Part shown: positions 32,928 through 43,303 of the stretch, piece by piece | Numbering within the stretch: position 1 is the first letter of the stretch | How the letters are laid out: every line of letters starts with the position of its first letter | NCBI RefSeq assembly: GCF_047663525.1 | Contig: NC_092612.1 | Span: 653,501 to 717,500 of the forward strand | Source of the DNA: Anas platyrhynchos | Taxonomy: Eukaryota; Chordata; Aves; Anseriformes; Anatidae | DNA length: 64,000 nucleotides | Direction: 5' to 3' | Program-made: the position numbers and the translations under genes | Notes under the pieces: model-generated | What the model was told of the DNA's origin: nothing | Databases searched by the model: none | Seen by the model: the letters and a program-made list of their open reading frames with translations, nothing else

Positions 32928-35900
32928 ATGCGCTGCGCGCTCCTGGCGCTCGTCCTCGCCGCCGCCACCGGGGCCGCGCCGGGTCCCGCCTGTCCCGTGA
33001 CGGCCCCGGGGGGAGCCCAGCCCCGGCCCCGGGGGGAGCCGGCCCCGAGGAGAGTCAAGGTACGGCCGGGATGGGACGGACCGGGGGGGCTGGGACGGAT
33101 CGGGACAGATCGGGACATATCGGGATATCAGAACATACTGGGACATATCAGGATATATCGGGACATATCGGGACATGCTGGAACATATTGGGACATATCG
33201 GGACATTGGAACATATCGGGACATATCAGGATATATCGGGACATATTGGGATATTGTGACATATCAGGACTTACTGGAACATATCAGGACATATCAGGAT
33301 CTATTGCGACATAGCAGGACACAGCAGGACATATCGGGACATTGAAACATATCGGGACACAGCAGGACATATCAGGACATACTGGAACATATCAGGACAT
33401 ATCAGGATATATCAGGACATATCGGGACATAATGGAACATATTAGGATATATTGGGACATATCGGGACAGTGGGACATATCAGGACATATCGGGACATAT
33501 CAGGACACATCAGGAGTGGCACCAGCTGGGAGGGATGTGACCCTCCCCAGCACCCCCAGGGGACAGCCGGGACCCTGCAGGCTGGGGACACCGGGGACAG
33601 GACACGGGCTGGCACCCGTGGGGACATCAGCACCGGGGACTGGGGACACCAGCACAGGCTGGCACGGTGCTGGGGGACACTGGTGTGGAGTCACGTGGTG
33701 CTGGGGACACTGGGACGGGATGGCACGGGGATCAGGGACATTGGCACGGCGCTGAGGGACACTGGTGTAGGGTCACATAGCGCTGGGGGACACTGGTGTG
33801 GGCTGGCACAGCGATAAGGGACACGGGCAGGGTGCTGGGGGGCACTGGGACGGGATGGCACAGTGACAAGGGACATTGGCACAGCGATGGGTGACACCAG
33901 GATGGGCTGGGGGGCACTGGTTTGGGGTCAGCCACCAATGCGTGACACCAGCGTGACCTGGCACGGTGCTGGGTGACCCCAGCACAGGGTGGTGGCACGG
34001 CGCTGGGGACACCGGGCAGGGGGACACCGCCACTGGGGGTCCCCGCCCCGGTGCCGTGCCCAACGCCCGCTCCCCGGCAGCGTTTCGCCTCGCTGCCGCG
34101 CTTCGTGGAGATGCTGGTGGTGGCGGACGAGTCGATGGCGCGCTTCCACGGCGCGGGGCTGCGGCCGTACCTGCTGACGGTGCTGGCGGCCGCCGCCAGG
34201 TCCTTTCGGCACGGCAGCCTGGGCAACGCCGTGGAGCTGCGGGTGACGCGCCTGGAGGTGCTGGGACCCGGCACCCCGGGGCCCCCCGCCACCACCAACG
34301 CCGCCCAGATGCTCCGCAACTTCTGCCGGTGGCAGCGGGACCTCAACGTCCCCGACGAGGACAGTCCCCTCCACTTCGACACCGCCATCCTCTTCACGCG
34401 GCAGGTGGGCAACGGGGACAGGCTGCGGGGTGATGGGTGGGGGGTGGCTGGGTTCCTGGGTGCCCCCCCGAAGGTGTTTGGGTGCTGGCAGGGTGCCCGG
34501 GGCCTGTCCTGGGGAGTTTGGGTGCTTGGGGTGGGACCCTTGGGATTTTGGGGTGTAGGATGGGTTCTTGGGGTGCTTGGATGCTGGTTGGGTCCCTGGG
34601 GTGTCCGTGGGATTTTGGGTGGTCGCGGGGTTCCCAAAGCCCATCCCAGAGAGTTTAGGTGCAGGGTAGGATCCCTTGGGTGCCCACCAAGGTTTTTGGG
34701 TGCTGGTTGGGTCCCGGGGATGCTTTTTGGGTATTTGGGTGCTGGCAGGGCCCCTGAACCTCATCCCTGAGACTTTGGGTTTTTGGGGATCCCTGGGTCC
34801 CCTCCAACTGTGCGGGTGCCCCCAGGATCTCAGGGTGCAGGCAGGGTCAGCGGGGCACCCGTGGGTGTCTGGGTGCTGGTGGGGTGCCGGGTGCTCCAAG
34901 ACGCCCCCCCCCAGCCCTGTTCCCCCCCCACCCAGGACCTGTGTGGGGCGGCCACGTGCGACACCCTGGGCATGGCCGACGTGGGCACCGCCTGCGACCC
35001 CGAGCGCAGCTGCGCCATCGTGGAGGACGACGGGCTGCAGTCCGCCCTCACGGCCGCCCACGAGCTCGGTGAGCACCGGGGAGGGGGGGGGGACACACAC
35101 AAAGGCAGGGCCCCCATCCCCAGCCAAGCCCCCCCGGGGGGTGCTGACGGCCCCGTCCCTGCGCAGGGCACATTTTCAGCATGCCGCACGACGACTCGCC
35201 GCACTGCGCGGAGCTCAACGGCCCCGCGGGCTCCTCGCGCCGCGTCATGGCCCCGGTCATGTCCTCGGTGCCCCCCGGCGAGATGTGGTCCCCGTGCAGC
35301 GCCCGCTTCATCACCGATTTCCTGGATAACGGCCACGGTACGGTACGACCCGCCGGGCATCCCCAGCCCCCGGTGTCCCCTCCATCCCCGGGGACGCGCC
35401 GTGCAGCCGTGTCACCTCCCCGCAGGTCACTGCCTCCTGGACAAGCCCTCGGAGTGGCTGCGGCTGCCGACGGCGCTGCCAGGCGCCGTGTACCCGCTGG
35501 AGCGGCAGTGCCAGCTGGCTTTCGGCACGGACTCGCGGCACTGCGGGGAGCTGCAGCCGCCCTGCGCCGCGCTCTGGTGCAGCGGCCGTGCCGGCGGGCG
35601 AGCCGTTTGCCAGACCAAGCACTTCCCCTGGGCCGACGGCACGCCGTGCGGGCCCGGCAGAGCCTGCGTGAGCGGGCAGTGCGTGGGCATCGCCGCCGTG
35701 GAGGAGCTCAACGTGAGTGCCGCGACGCTCCGGGTGGGATTCGGGTACCACCGGCGGTGGTCTGACGGTTCACTTCTCCCCTCGCAGAACCCCGTGGATG
35801 GCGCCTGGGGGCCGTGGGGGCCCTGGGGCGGCTGCTCGCGGAGCTGCGGCGGCGGTGTCAGCTTCTCCCAGCGCTCCTGCAGCCGCCCCGCGCCCCGCAA

Positions 35901-37017
35901 CGGCGGCCGCTACTGCCGGGGGGAACGCAGCCGGTTCCGCTCCTGCAACACCGGGGCCTGTCCCGGGAGCAACCGTGAGTGGGGGCCGCGATGGGGGCGC
36001 ACCGGGAGGGTTTTGGGGGCAGCGCTGGTGCTGACGGTGCCCCGTGTCCCCCCACCCCGCAGCCCTGGCTTTTCGGGAGGAGCAGTGCGCCGCCTACAAC
36101 CATCGCCCCGACATCTCCAAGGGGCTGCCGGCGGCAGGGGACTGGGTGCCGCGCTACAGCGGGGTCGCCGAGAAGGATCGGTGCAAGCTGACCTGCCAGT
36201 CGCGCACCCTGGGCTACTACCACGTGCTGGAGCCACGGGTGAGCATCCCCATCCTGCGTCCCCTTCCCCGTGGGGGTGGCACCCCGGGGTGCTGAGGCCG
36301 TGGTGTGTGTGCCGCAGGTGGCCGACGGGACGCCCTGCTCGCCCGAGGGCACCGGGGTGTGCGTGCGGGGCCGCTGCGTCCCCACCGGCTGCGACCGCGT
36401 CATTGGCTCCAAGAAGAAATTCGACAAGTGCATGGTGTGCGGCGGCGACGGCTCCACCTGCACCAAGGTCTCCGGAGTCTTCACCAAGCCCCGGTGAGCA
36501 CCCGAGGGTGGCGGCAGCACGGGGGGGGCACCCACGGGTGCCTGGTGTCCTCCTGCCACCCCCTCCAACGCTATCCCTGCCCCATAGCTTCGGCTACAAC
36601 GACGTGGTCACCATCCCGGCGGGCGCCACGCACCTCCTGGTGCGGCAGGGCTCGCCGGCGGGCGGCGGTGACACCGGTGACGGCAGTGACAACGGTGACA
36701 ACGTCTACCTGGCGCTGCGGCAGCCGTCCGGTGGCTCCCTGCTCAACGGTGGCTACGTCCTGGTGCCCTCGCAGAGCACGGTGACGCTGCCGGGCGGCGT
36801 CTCGCTGCGCTACAGCGGGGCCACGGCCGCCACCGAGACCTTGGCGTGCCGGGGGCCGCTGCGCGAGCCGCTGGTGCTGCAGGCGCTGGTGGTGGACGAG
36901 CGGCGCCCCCCCCGCTTGAGGTTCAGCTTCTTCGCCCCCCGGCGCCCGGCGGCGGTGTCGGCGTGGGAGAAGCGGAAAGCAGAGATTTTGGCGATTCTGC
37001 GGAACCGCCGGGGGTAG
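32928..37017 (+). CDS. ADAMTS4: ADAMTS4 (aggrecanase-1), with a greatly shortened prodomain
   Basis: Nine exons: 32928-33059, 34081-34404, 34936-35068, 35167-35337, 35426-35712, 35788-35974, 36063-36238, 36318-36493, 36588-37017. The sum is 2016 bases, 671 residues (human 837). Order: signal peptide ([19 protein letters not shown]), a linker of about 20 residues, furin site RRVKR split over the first splice junction, metalloprotease domain (about residues 49-250), disintegrin-like region, one thrombospondin type-1 repeat ([17 protein letters not shown], about 353-408), Cys-rich domain and spacer. Zinc motif [12 protein letters not shown] spans exons 3 and 4, with Met-turn VMAPVM after it. The enzyme cleaves aggrecan and versican outside the cell. 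The mammalian prodomain of about 160 residues is almost absent here. The 3' UTR has two AU-rich nonamers. Confidence 0.93.
33105..33520 (+). repeat. 10-bp AT-containing repeat GGACATATCG/A in ADAMTS4 intron 1
   Basis: About 40 units of GGACATATCGG, GGACATATCAGG and GGATATATC. It is the only long AT-rich array in the window. ATAT steps recur close to once per helical turn. Confidence 0.9.
33590..34010 (+). repeat. GGCACGGTGCTGGGGGACACTGG minisatellite in ADAMTS4 intron 1
   Basis: A degenerate array of units about 35-45 bases long, with the recurring words GCTGGCACGG, GCTGGGGACACTGG and TGTGGGGTCA. It fills the rest of the intron up to exon 2. Confidence 0.75.
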
Positions 37018-37026
37018 CGCTTGGTG

Positions 37027-37047
37027 TTATTTATTCGGTTATTTATT
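37027..37047 (+). promoter_or_regulatory. ADAMTS4: Two AU-rich nonamers in ADAMTS4 3' UTR
   Basis: TTATTTATT occurs at 37027-37035 and 37039-37047, starting ten bases after the stop codon. UUAUUUAUU is the nonamer of class II AU-rich elements that mark unstable, cytokine-induced mRNAs. Confidence 0.6.
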
Positions 37048-37319
37048 GCCTGGGGGGGCACCCGCCCGCCCGTCTACCTCAGCCCCTCTCCTCGGGCACG
37101 GCGGGGGTCCCCCCACCCCCCGAGCTGGTCTCGGGGGTCCCCCCCGCATGGTCCCTGTGTCCCCTCAGCCACCCGCAGCGCGGCGGGGGGGTTATTTAAA
37201 GCTATTTATGGAGCTCACTCGCTGGTTTTGTGGTTCTTGGCGGGGGTGCCAGGCTGCGTCGACCCCCCCCAGCCCTCCCTGCACCCATCTCCTGCACCGA
37301 GACTTCCATAGAAAGGAAC

Positions 37320-37325
37320 TTTATT
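37320..37325 (-). terminator. Poly(A) signal of the DHHC gene
   Basis: AATAAA on the minus strand, 182 bases downstream of the stop of the palmitoyltransferase gene. ADAMTS4 converges from the other side, and no AATAAA on the plus strand was seen for it. Confidence 0.65.
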
Positions 37326-37506
37326 GGGTGCCAGCCCCCCTCCCCCCCCAAAAAAAATCCCCCCCCGGTGTCCCGCAGCGCCTGGCACCCCTGGGTGCGC
37401 GGACGGCACCTCCCCGGGGTGCCCAGGTGCCAGAGTCCCCCCCGGTGGTGCAGAAGGTGGCCAGGCGTGGGGGTGCCGCTGCCCCCCCTTGGTTTTGGGG
37501 GGGGTC

Positions 37507-39913
37507 TCAGACATCGCCGACGGGCAGGGGGGTGTACGCGGGGCCGGCCGGGGTCCCGCAGCTGCAGGGGAAGAGCCAGGCGAGGACGCAGCCGCTGCCG
37601 AACACCCCCTGCAGCAGCGCCAGTTTGGCGCGACACCCCCGCGGCCGCTTCGCCTCCTTCAGCCCCCGGCCGCGGAGCTGCTCTGGCGCCGGCTCGTCCG
37701 TGATGATGGACACGACCTGGGGGGGTGGGGGGGGGACACAGGGATGTCACCGCCACCGCCCCCACGGTGCCCCGAAACCCACCCCAGCCCCCGCTGACCT
37801 GGTCGTAGAAGACGACGGTGACGAAGGCGCCGAAGAGGAGGGACTCCAGCAGCAGCACGATGCAGTGGGCGCTGGGGGGGCAGTGTGGGGCTGGGGGGGC
37901 AGCAGCAGGGGGCAACCCAGAGCCCTGGGGACCCCCCCAAAGCCCCCCCACAGCCCTGGGTCCCCCCACATCCCTGGGGTCCCCCCCTCCATCCCTCCGC
38001 AGCCCTGGGTCCCCCCACAGCCCAGTATCCACCCCCCTGCATCCCCCCACAGCTCTGGCCCCCCCCCCAGCCCCACACAGCCCTGGGGTCGCCCCTGCAG
38101 CCCCCCCCCAGCCCTGGGACCCCCCCCAGCCCCCCACTCACGTCTGGACCCTGTTTTCGGCTCCGTCTCCTCCCGCTGGCCCCAGCCACGCGACCAGCAC
38201 CAGCCCCGCGGCGTAGGCGCTGGCCAGACCTGGCACAGAGCAGGGAGCCAGAGCCTGGTGCTGGGGGGGCTGAGCCCCCCCCCGAGGAGCCCCCACACCC
38301 CTCCGTGCCCCCCCCCGTGCCCCCACTTACCGGCGTAGAAGAGGAACTGGATGAAATATTTCTGGTTTAACTCCCCGACGCAGTTATTGATCCTGCGGAC
38401 AGACGGCGCGACGGGTGACACCTCGCTGTCCCTCTGGGGACACCGGGGGGGGGTCTCCAGTGACATGGGGGGGGGTCCCGGGGGGGTCCAGGGGCACCTA
38501 CCAGGGGCAGTGGTGGTCCATGCGGCGCACGCAGCGGTGGCAGACGCGGCAGTGGTGGGCGCGGGGGGGGCGATACGCCTCGCAGCGGCTGCAGACCGTC
38601 CACTCCTCGGGGCTCTGGGGGTGGGGGGGCAGCGCTCAGCCCCCCCCCAACCCAAAGCATCCCCCAAAAAGCCCCCCCCTGCCCCCAGCTGGGGGCTCAC
38701 CTGCTCCGTTTTGCGCGGGGGGGCGCTTCGCAGGTCCGAAAAGTCGATGGCGGTGCCGGGGAGGGGAACGGTGCCTGGGGGAGGGGGTGTGGGGGGGTCG
38801 TGAGCCCCCCCCTCACCTCACCGGGGGGCCGGTACCGGTACGGGGGGGGGGCGCTCACCGGGGTCGGCGAAGACGGCGCGCGTGTGGCAGGCCAGCAGCA
38901 GCAGCACGATGAGGTTGAAGGTGACGGCGTGGAACGGGCACCACGGGCTGGGGGGGGGGGGCACAAAGGGGTCAGGGCAGCGCCGGCACCGCGGGGACCC
39001 CGGAGGCGTTGGGGGGACCCCAGGGACCCCAAACCCCGGGGACCCCACAGAGCCATTGCCCCCCAGAGACTGGAGGGGACCCAGCAGCCTGGGGAGACCC
39101 CAGGGACCCAGGACCCTCGGGGGGGTCCCCACGGCCCAAGGGACCAGCACAGGGAGGTGATGCAGGGCCCGGTGCCCCCCGGTACCTCCCGGTTCCCCCC
39201 CGATTCCCTTACAGCTCCCTCCCGGTGCCCCCCAGTTCCCTCCCAGTTCCTTCCAGTTCCCCCCCAGTGCCCCCCAGTTCCCCTCCAGTGCCTCCCGCTG
39301 CTTCTCAGTTCCCCCCGTTTCCCTCCCAGTCCCTCCTGGTTCCTCCCAGTTCCCCCCCGAGGCCCCTCGGTTCCCCTCGGTGCCCTCCCAGTTCCCCCCC
39401 CAGTTCCCTTCCAGTGCCTCCCAGTTGCCCCCGATGCCCCCCGGTTCTCCCCCCCAGTGTCTCCCAGTTCCCTTCTGGTTTCCCCCAGTGCCTCCCGATG
39501 CCCTCTGGTTCCCTCCCAGTTCCCTCCCAGTTCCTTCCAGTTCCCCCCAACGCCCCCAGTTCCCCCCCAGTTACCTCCCAGTTCCTCCCAGTTACCTCCC
39601 AGTTCCCCCCGATGCCCCCCGGTTTCCCCCCGGTTCCCTCCCAGTTCCCTCCCGGTCCCTCCCAGTTCCTCCCAGTGCCCCCCGGTGCCTCCCAGTTCCC
39701 TCCCAGTGCCTCCCAGTTCCCTCCCAGTGCCTCCCAGTTCCCCCCAGTGCCTCCCAGTTCCCCCCAGTGCCACCTGCCGCGTAGCGCAGGCCCGGGCAGG
39801 ACGTGTGCGAGCACAGCGTAGTCGGCGTATCCGACGCTGAGGTAGGCGAGCAGCGGGCAGAGGGCGCCGCACGGGTCCCGCCCGCACCGCGCCGCCGCCG
39901 CCGCCGCCGCCAT
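37507..39913 (-). CDS. DHHC-type palmitoyltransferase (ZDHHC3/7-like)
   Basis: Eight exons: 37507-37716, 37799-37871, 38142-38229, 38331-38392, 38502-38614, 38701-38774, 38859-38947, 39774-39913. Their sum is 849 bases, 282 residues. The cysteine-rich domain, [20 protein letters not shown] then [19 protein letters not shown], has all zinc ligands and an intact DHHC catalytic site (exons 38502-38614 and 38331-38392). Four hydrophobic segments flank it: [50 protein letters not shown] and [21 protein letters not shown] TTxE-like region follows ([10 protein letters not shown]). Such enzymes attach palmitate to Cys of membrane proteins at Golgi or plasma membrane. The sequence most resembles the ZDHHC3/7 branch but is not clearly either. 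It lies between ADAMTS4 and B4GALT3, which to my knowledge are adjacent in human. Confidence 0.9.
39175..39772. repeat. 10-11 bp CCCAGTTCCCT array in the DHHC gene intron 1
   Basis: About 55 units of TCCCAGTTCCC, with CCCAGTGCCTC and CCCGGTTCCC variants, occupy nearly the whole first intron up to the exon 1 donor. The sense strand reads GGGAACTGGGA. Confidence 0.9.
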
Positions 39914-39941
39914 CCCAGCGCCCCCCCCCCCCGCCCCGCCG

Positions 39942-39997
39942 CCACTTCCGGCTCGCCCCGCCGCGCCCAATCAGAGCGCCCGCTCGGCGTGACGTCA
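39942..39997 (-). promoter_or_regulatory. Promoter of the DHHC gene: ETS, CCAAT and full CRE
   Basis: Just upstream of the ATG lie CACTTCCGG (ETS-type, 39941-39949), CCAAT (39967-39971) and a perfect palindromic CRE, TGACGTCA (39990-39997). This is a compact TATA-less promoter of the type bound by GABPA, NF-Y and CREB/ATF. Confidence 0.6.
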
Positions 39998-40289
39998 CGA
40001 GAAAAAGGGCGGGGCAACCGCACCGGCAGGGCGGTGGCGGCGTGCGCGGTTGCCGCGGCAACGGAGGGCGGGGCTCAGTTGGCCACGCCCCATGTGGGAG
40101 GAGCCTCGTATCGCCCCGCCCCCTATCGCTGGCTCGGCGTCCCCCCGGGTCCTAGCGCCCGCCCGCCGCCGGTGCCGGCCCCGCCGCCCCCCGCCCCCGG
40201 CTCCCCCCCCCTGGGGCCGTCCCCCGAGCCCTGCCCGGTCCCGCCCGGTCCCGGCCCCGCCCTCCTGCAGCCGCGCGGCCCCTTTAAGG

Positions 40290-40986
40290 CCTCGCCACGT
40301 CCGAGATGGCGGCGGCCGGGAGGGGCTGAGCCCGGCGGCGGCTTCAGCACCACCGGGAGCTCCGGGGCCGCTCCCTCGGTTCCGCAGCGTCCCCGCCATG
40401 AGGCCCGGCCCCCGCGCGCACCCGGCCCAGGCCCCGGGGGAGGCCCCGTGAAGGCCCCGGTGCTGCCCGGTGAAGGCCCCGCCCGGCGAAAGGAGGCTCC
40501 GGGACCGCCCCGGTGAAGGCCCGGCGGGGGAGAGCTCCGGGGAGGCCGCCCGGGGAAGGCCCGGGCTGGTGGAGGGAGGCTCCGGACCGGTGAAGGCCCC
40601 GGGACCGGCCCGGTAAGGCCCGGCCCAGCGAAGGGAGGCTCCGGGGAGGCCGCCCGGTGAAGGGAGGCTCCGGGTTCCTGGCCCGGTGAAGGCCCCGGGA
40701 CCGGCCCGGTGAAGGGAGGCTCCGGGGAGGCCGCCCGGTGAAGACCCAGAGAAGGAAGTCTCCGAGGAGGCCACCGGGAACCGGCCCGGTAAGGCCCAGC
40801 CCTGCACAGGGAGGCCGCCCGGTGAAGACCCAGCAAGGGGAGGCTCCGGGGAGGCCACCGGGAACCGTCCCGGTAAGGCCCAGCCCGGTCAGGCCCAGCC
40901 CAGCGCAGGGAGGCTCCGGGGAGGCCGCCCGGTGAAGGCCCCGTTCCCGGTGCAGGCCCCGGAGCAGGCCCGGTCCCGTCCCCGCC
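40290..40986 (+). promoter_or_regulatory. B4GALT3: B4GALT3 promoter, leader and GC tandem repeats
   Basis: GAGATGGCGGC at about 40303-40313 is a YY1-like element facing B4GALT3, so transcription probably begins near 40290. From about 40440 to 40960 the sequence is tandem GGGAGGCTCCGGGGAGGCCG and CCCGGTGAAGGCCCC words. CCGGTAAGG, a good splice donor, appears three times (about 40610, 40787, 40870). GGTGCAG near 40953 could be the acceptor of the first coding exon. Confidence 0.5.
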
Positions 40987-42935
40987 ATGCTGCGGCGGTT
41001 GCTGGAGCGGCCGTGCACGCTGGCCCTGCTGGTGGGCTGCCAGTTCGCCTTCGTCGCCTACTTCTCCCTGGGCGGCTTCCGCAACCTCACCTCGCTCTTC
41101 GGCCGCGCCGCCGGCCCCGTCTTCGACTACACGCGCACCCACGACGTCTACGCCAACTTCAGCCGCCTGCAGCCCCCCGCCGCCCGCCTCGACGCCGACC
41201 CCGCGCAGCCGCCCCCCTACTGCCCCGAGCGCTCGCCGTTCCTCGGTGAGTGGCGGCCGGGTGGCCCTGACCCCCCCGGGGGGCTTCGGTGTGATCGGGG
41301 GGGATCTATGAGTCCCTGTGAGTCCCCCCACCACGGGGACCGGCTTTTGGGGTCGGTCTCCATCGCCCCGTTTCCCCCCCGCAGTCGGCCCGCTGACGGT
41401 GAGCTTCAGCCGGGTGCCCACGCTGGAGCAGATCCGGGCCAAGAACCCGGCGGTGCAGCCGGGGGGCCGCTACCAGCCGGCCGCCTGCGAGGCTCGCGCC
41501 CGCACCGCCGTCATCGTCCCCTACCGCAACCGCGAGAGCCACCTGGGCTACCTGCTCTACTACCTGCACCCCTTCCTGCAGCGCCAGCAGCTGCAGTACG
41601 GCATCTACCTGGTGCACCAGGTGAGTATTTGGGGACGGGGGTGGCCGTGGGGTTCAGCCCGGGGGGGTCCAGCCGCTCCCAGCTGCTTTTTTTGGCTTTT
41701 TTTCCATTTCTTCCCCACCCAAAAAACCCCGCAGGCGGGCAACGGCACCTTCAACCGCGCCAAGCTGCTGAACGTGGGGGTGAAGGAGGCGCTGAAGGAC
41801 GAGGAGTGGGACTGCCTCTTCCTGCACGACGTCGACCTCATCCCCGAAAACGACTACAACCTCTACACCTGCGACCCCTGGAACCCCAAGCACGTCTCGG
41901 TCGCCATGAACAAGTTTGGGTACAAGTAAGTGGTGGGGGTGAGATGGGGGGGGACACCCCAGTGGCCGGCCCCACCGCCGCCTGGCTCAGCCGCTGGGGT
42001 GTCCCCGCAGCCTGCCCTACTCGCAGTACTTCGGGGGGGTCTCTGCTCTCACCCCGGACCAGTACATGAAGATCAACGGCTTCCCCAACGAGTACTGGGG
42101 CTGGGGCGGTGAGGACGACGACATTGCCACCAGGTAGGACGTGGCGCGGTGCTGTCCCTCCCTCGCTACCAGGAAAAGCGATGTCCCCGTGTCCCTGCGT
42201 CCCATTTCCTCATGGGGACAAAGCGTGGGGGTGGCTTTGCCAGCACGCTGGCGGGTGGCCAGGCTGCACGGGTGTGCCCGAGCATCCTGGTGACGTGGGG
42301 ACTGCCGCAGGGTGCGCCTGGCTGGCATGAAGATCGTCCGGCCGCCCGTCTCCATCGGCCACTACAAGATGGTGAAGCACAAAGGGGACAAAGGCAACGA
42401 GGAGAACCCGCACAGGTGGGGAGCGGGCTCGGGACGGGCACGGGGCCACCCATGGGTGCCGGTGGGTGTGCTGGGGGGTGCAGGGTGACAGCCCCGCTGT
42501 CCCCGCAGGTTCGACCTGCTGATCCGCACGCAGCGGATGTGGACGCAGGACGGGATGAACTCCCTCACCTACACGCTGCTGGCCAAGCACCTGCACCCCC
42601 TCTACACCAACCTGACCGTGGACATCGGCAGCGACCCCCGCGCCGGCCGAAGCCGCCAGGGCCCCGGACGCGAGGGACAGAGGTACCGCAACAGCAACAG
42701 CCCCTTCCGGGAGGAGATGCTGCGCAAGCTGCCGGGGCTGGGGGACCTCAGGCTGGCCCTGTCCCCGCGGCTGCCCACCGCGGCCAACGGCACCCAGGGC
42801 ACCGCCGGCTCTGCCGGGGGGGTCACCCAGCGCAGCCGCGAGGTGACCGGGGCTGGTGGCAGCCCGGCTGGGGCAGAGGGGACCCTTCCCACACACCACG
42901 GGTACAACCAGAGCTGGCCGCCGGGCCCCCGTTAG
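40987..42935 (+). CDS. B4GALT3: B4GALT3, beta-1,4-galactosyltransferase 3
   Basis: Six coding exons: 40987-41245, 41385-41620, 41735-41925, 42011-42133, 42311-42415, 42509-42935. Their sum is 1341 bases, 446 residues (human 393). A short cytosolic stub and signal anchor ([20 protein letters not shown]) mark a type II Golgi enzyme. The catalytic domain has [14 protein letters not shown], the metal-binding DVD in [23 protein letters not shown] and [13 protein letters not shown], which binds acceptor GlcNAc. It transfers galactose from UDP-Gal to GlcNAc on glycoproteins and glycolipids. The extra length is in the divergent, Asn/Pro/Gly-rich C-terminal tail after DIGSDPR, which carries Asn-X-Thr/Ser sites. 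It overlaps PPOX tail-to-tail in the 3' UTR. Confidence 0.96.
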
Positions 42936-43246
42936 CCCCCGCCGTGAGGACTGTTGGTTGGGAACCGGCACCGTGATGGGGGGCCCCCCCCCCCCGCCCC
43001 GGGCACGCACCGGCTGCCAGGGCCGGCTCGTGCTGTTGCCTTGCTGGAGAGACTGTGGGGAGCAGCGAGCACGGAGCAGCCCGGGGAGCTGCCGGCTGCA
43101 GGGCTGGTGCCTGGTGGAGGGGGGGGAGCCCCTCAGAAATAGGGGATGGGGGAGAGCCGGGGGGCTCTGGGGCCAGGCTCGGCCCCCCCTCCCCGGAGGC
43201 TTGCAGGTGCCTGGAGAGAGTCGCAGGCTCCGCTGCTGGTGTGCGG

Positions 43247-43255
43247 TTATTTATT
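43247..43255. promoter_or_regulatory. TTATTTATT: B4GALT3 AU-rich nonamer and PPOX poly(A) signal
   Basis: On the plus strand this is a UUAUUUAUU nonamer in the B4GALT3 3' UTR. On the minus strand it contains AATAAA (43250-43255), 125 bases after the PPOX stop. The same nine bases can serve both convergent genes. Confidence 0.55.
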
Positions 43256-43297
43256 CTATTTATGAGCTGCTCCCTGGGCCTTTATAAGGGGTTTTCC

Positions 43298-43303
43298 ATT
43301 AAA
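43298..43303 (+). terminator. B4GALT3: B4GALT3 poly(A) signal
   Basis: ATTAAA, the commonest variant signal, followed by an A-rich stretch. It lies about 360 bases after the B4GALT3 stop and past the PPOX signal, so the two 3' ends overlap by roughly 70-100 bases. Confidence 0.6.

Noticed and set aside
34783-37017. 744-codon single open frame over ADAMTS4
   Set aside because: It runs through real introns with good GT/AG sites. The spliced nine-exon model matches the family, and the unspliced frame does not.
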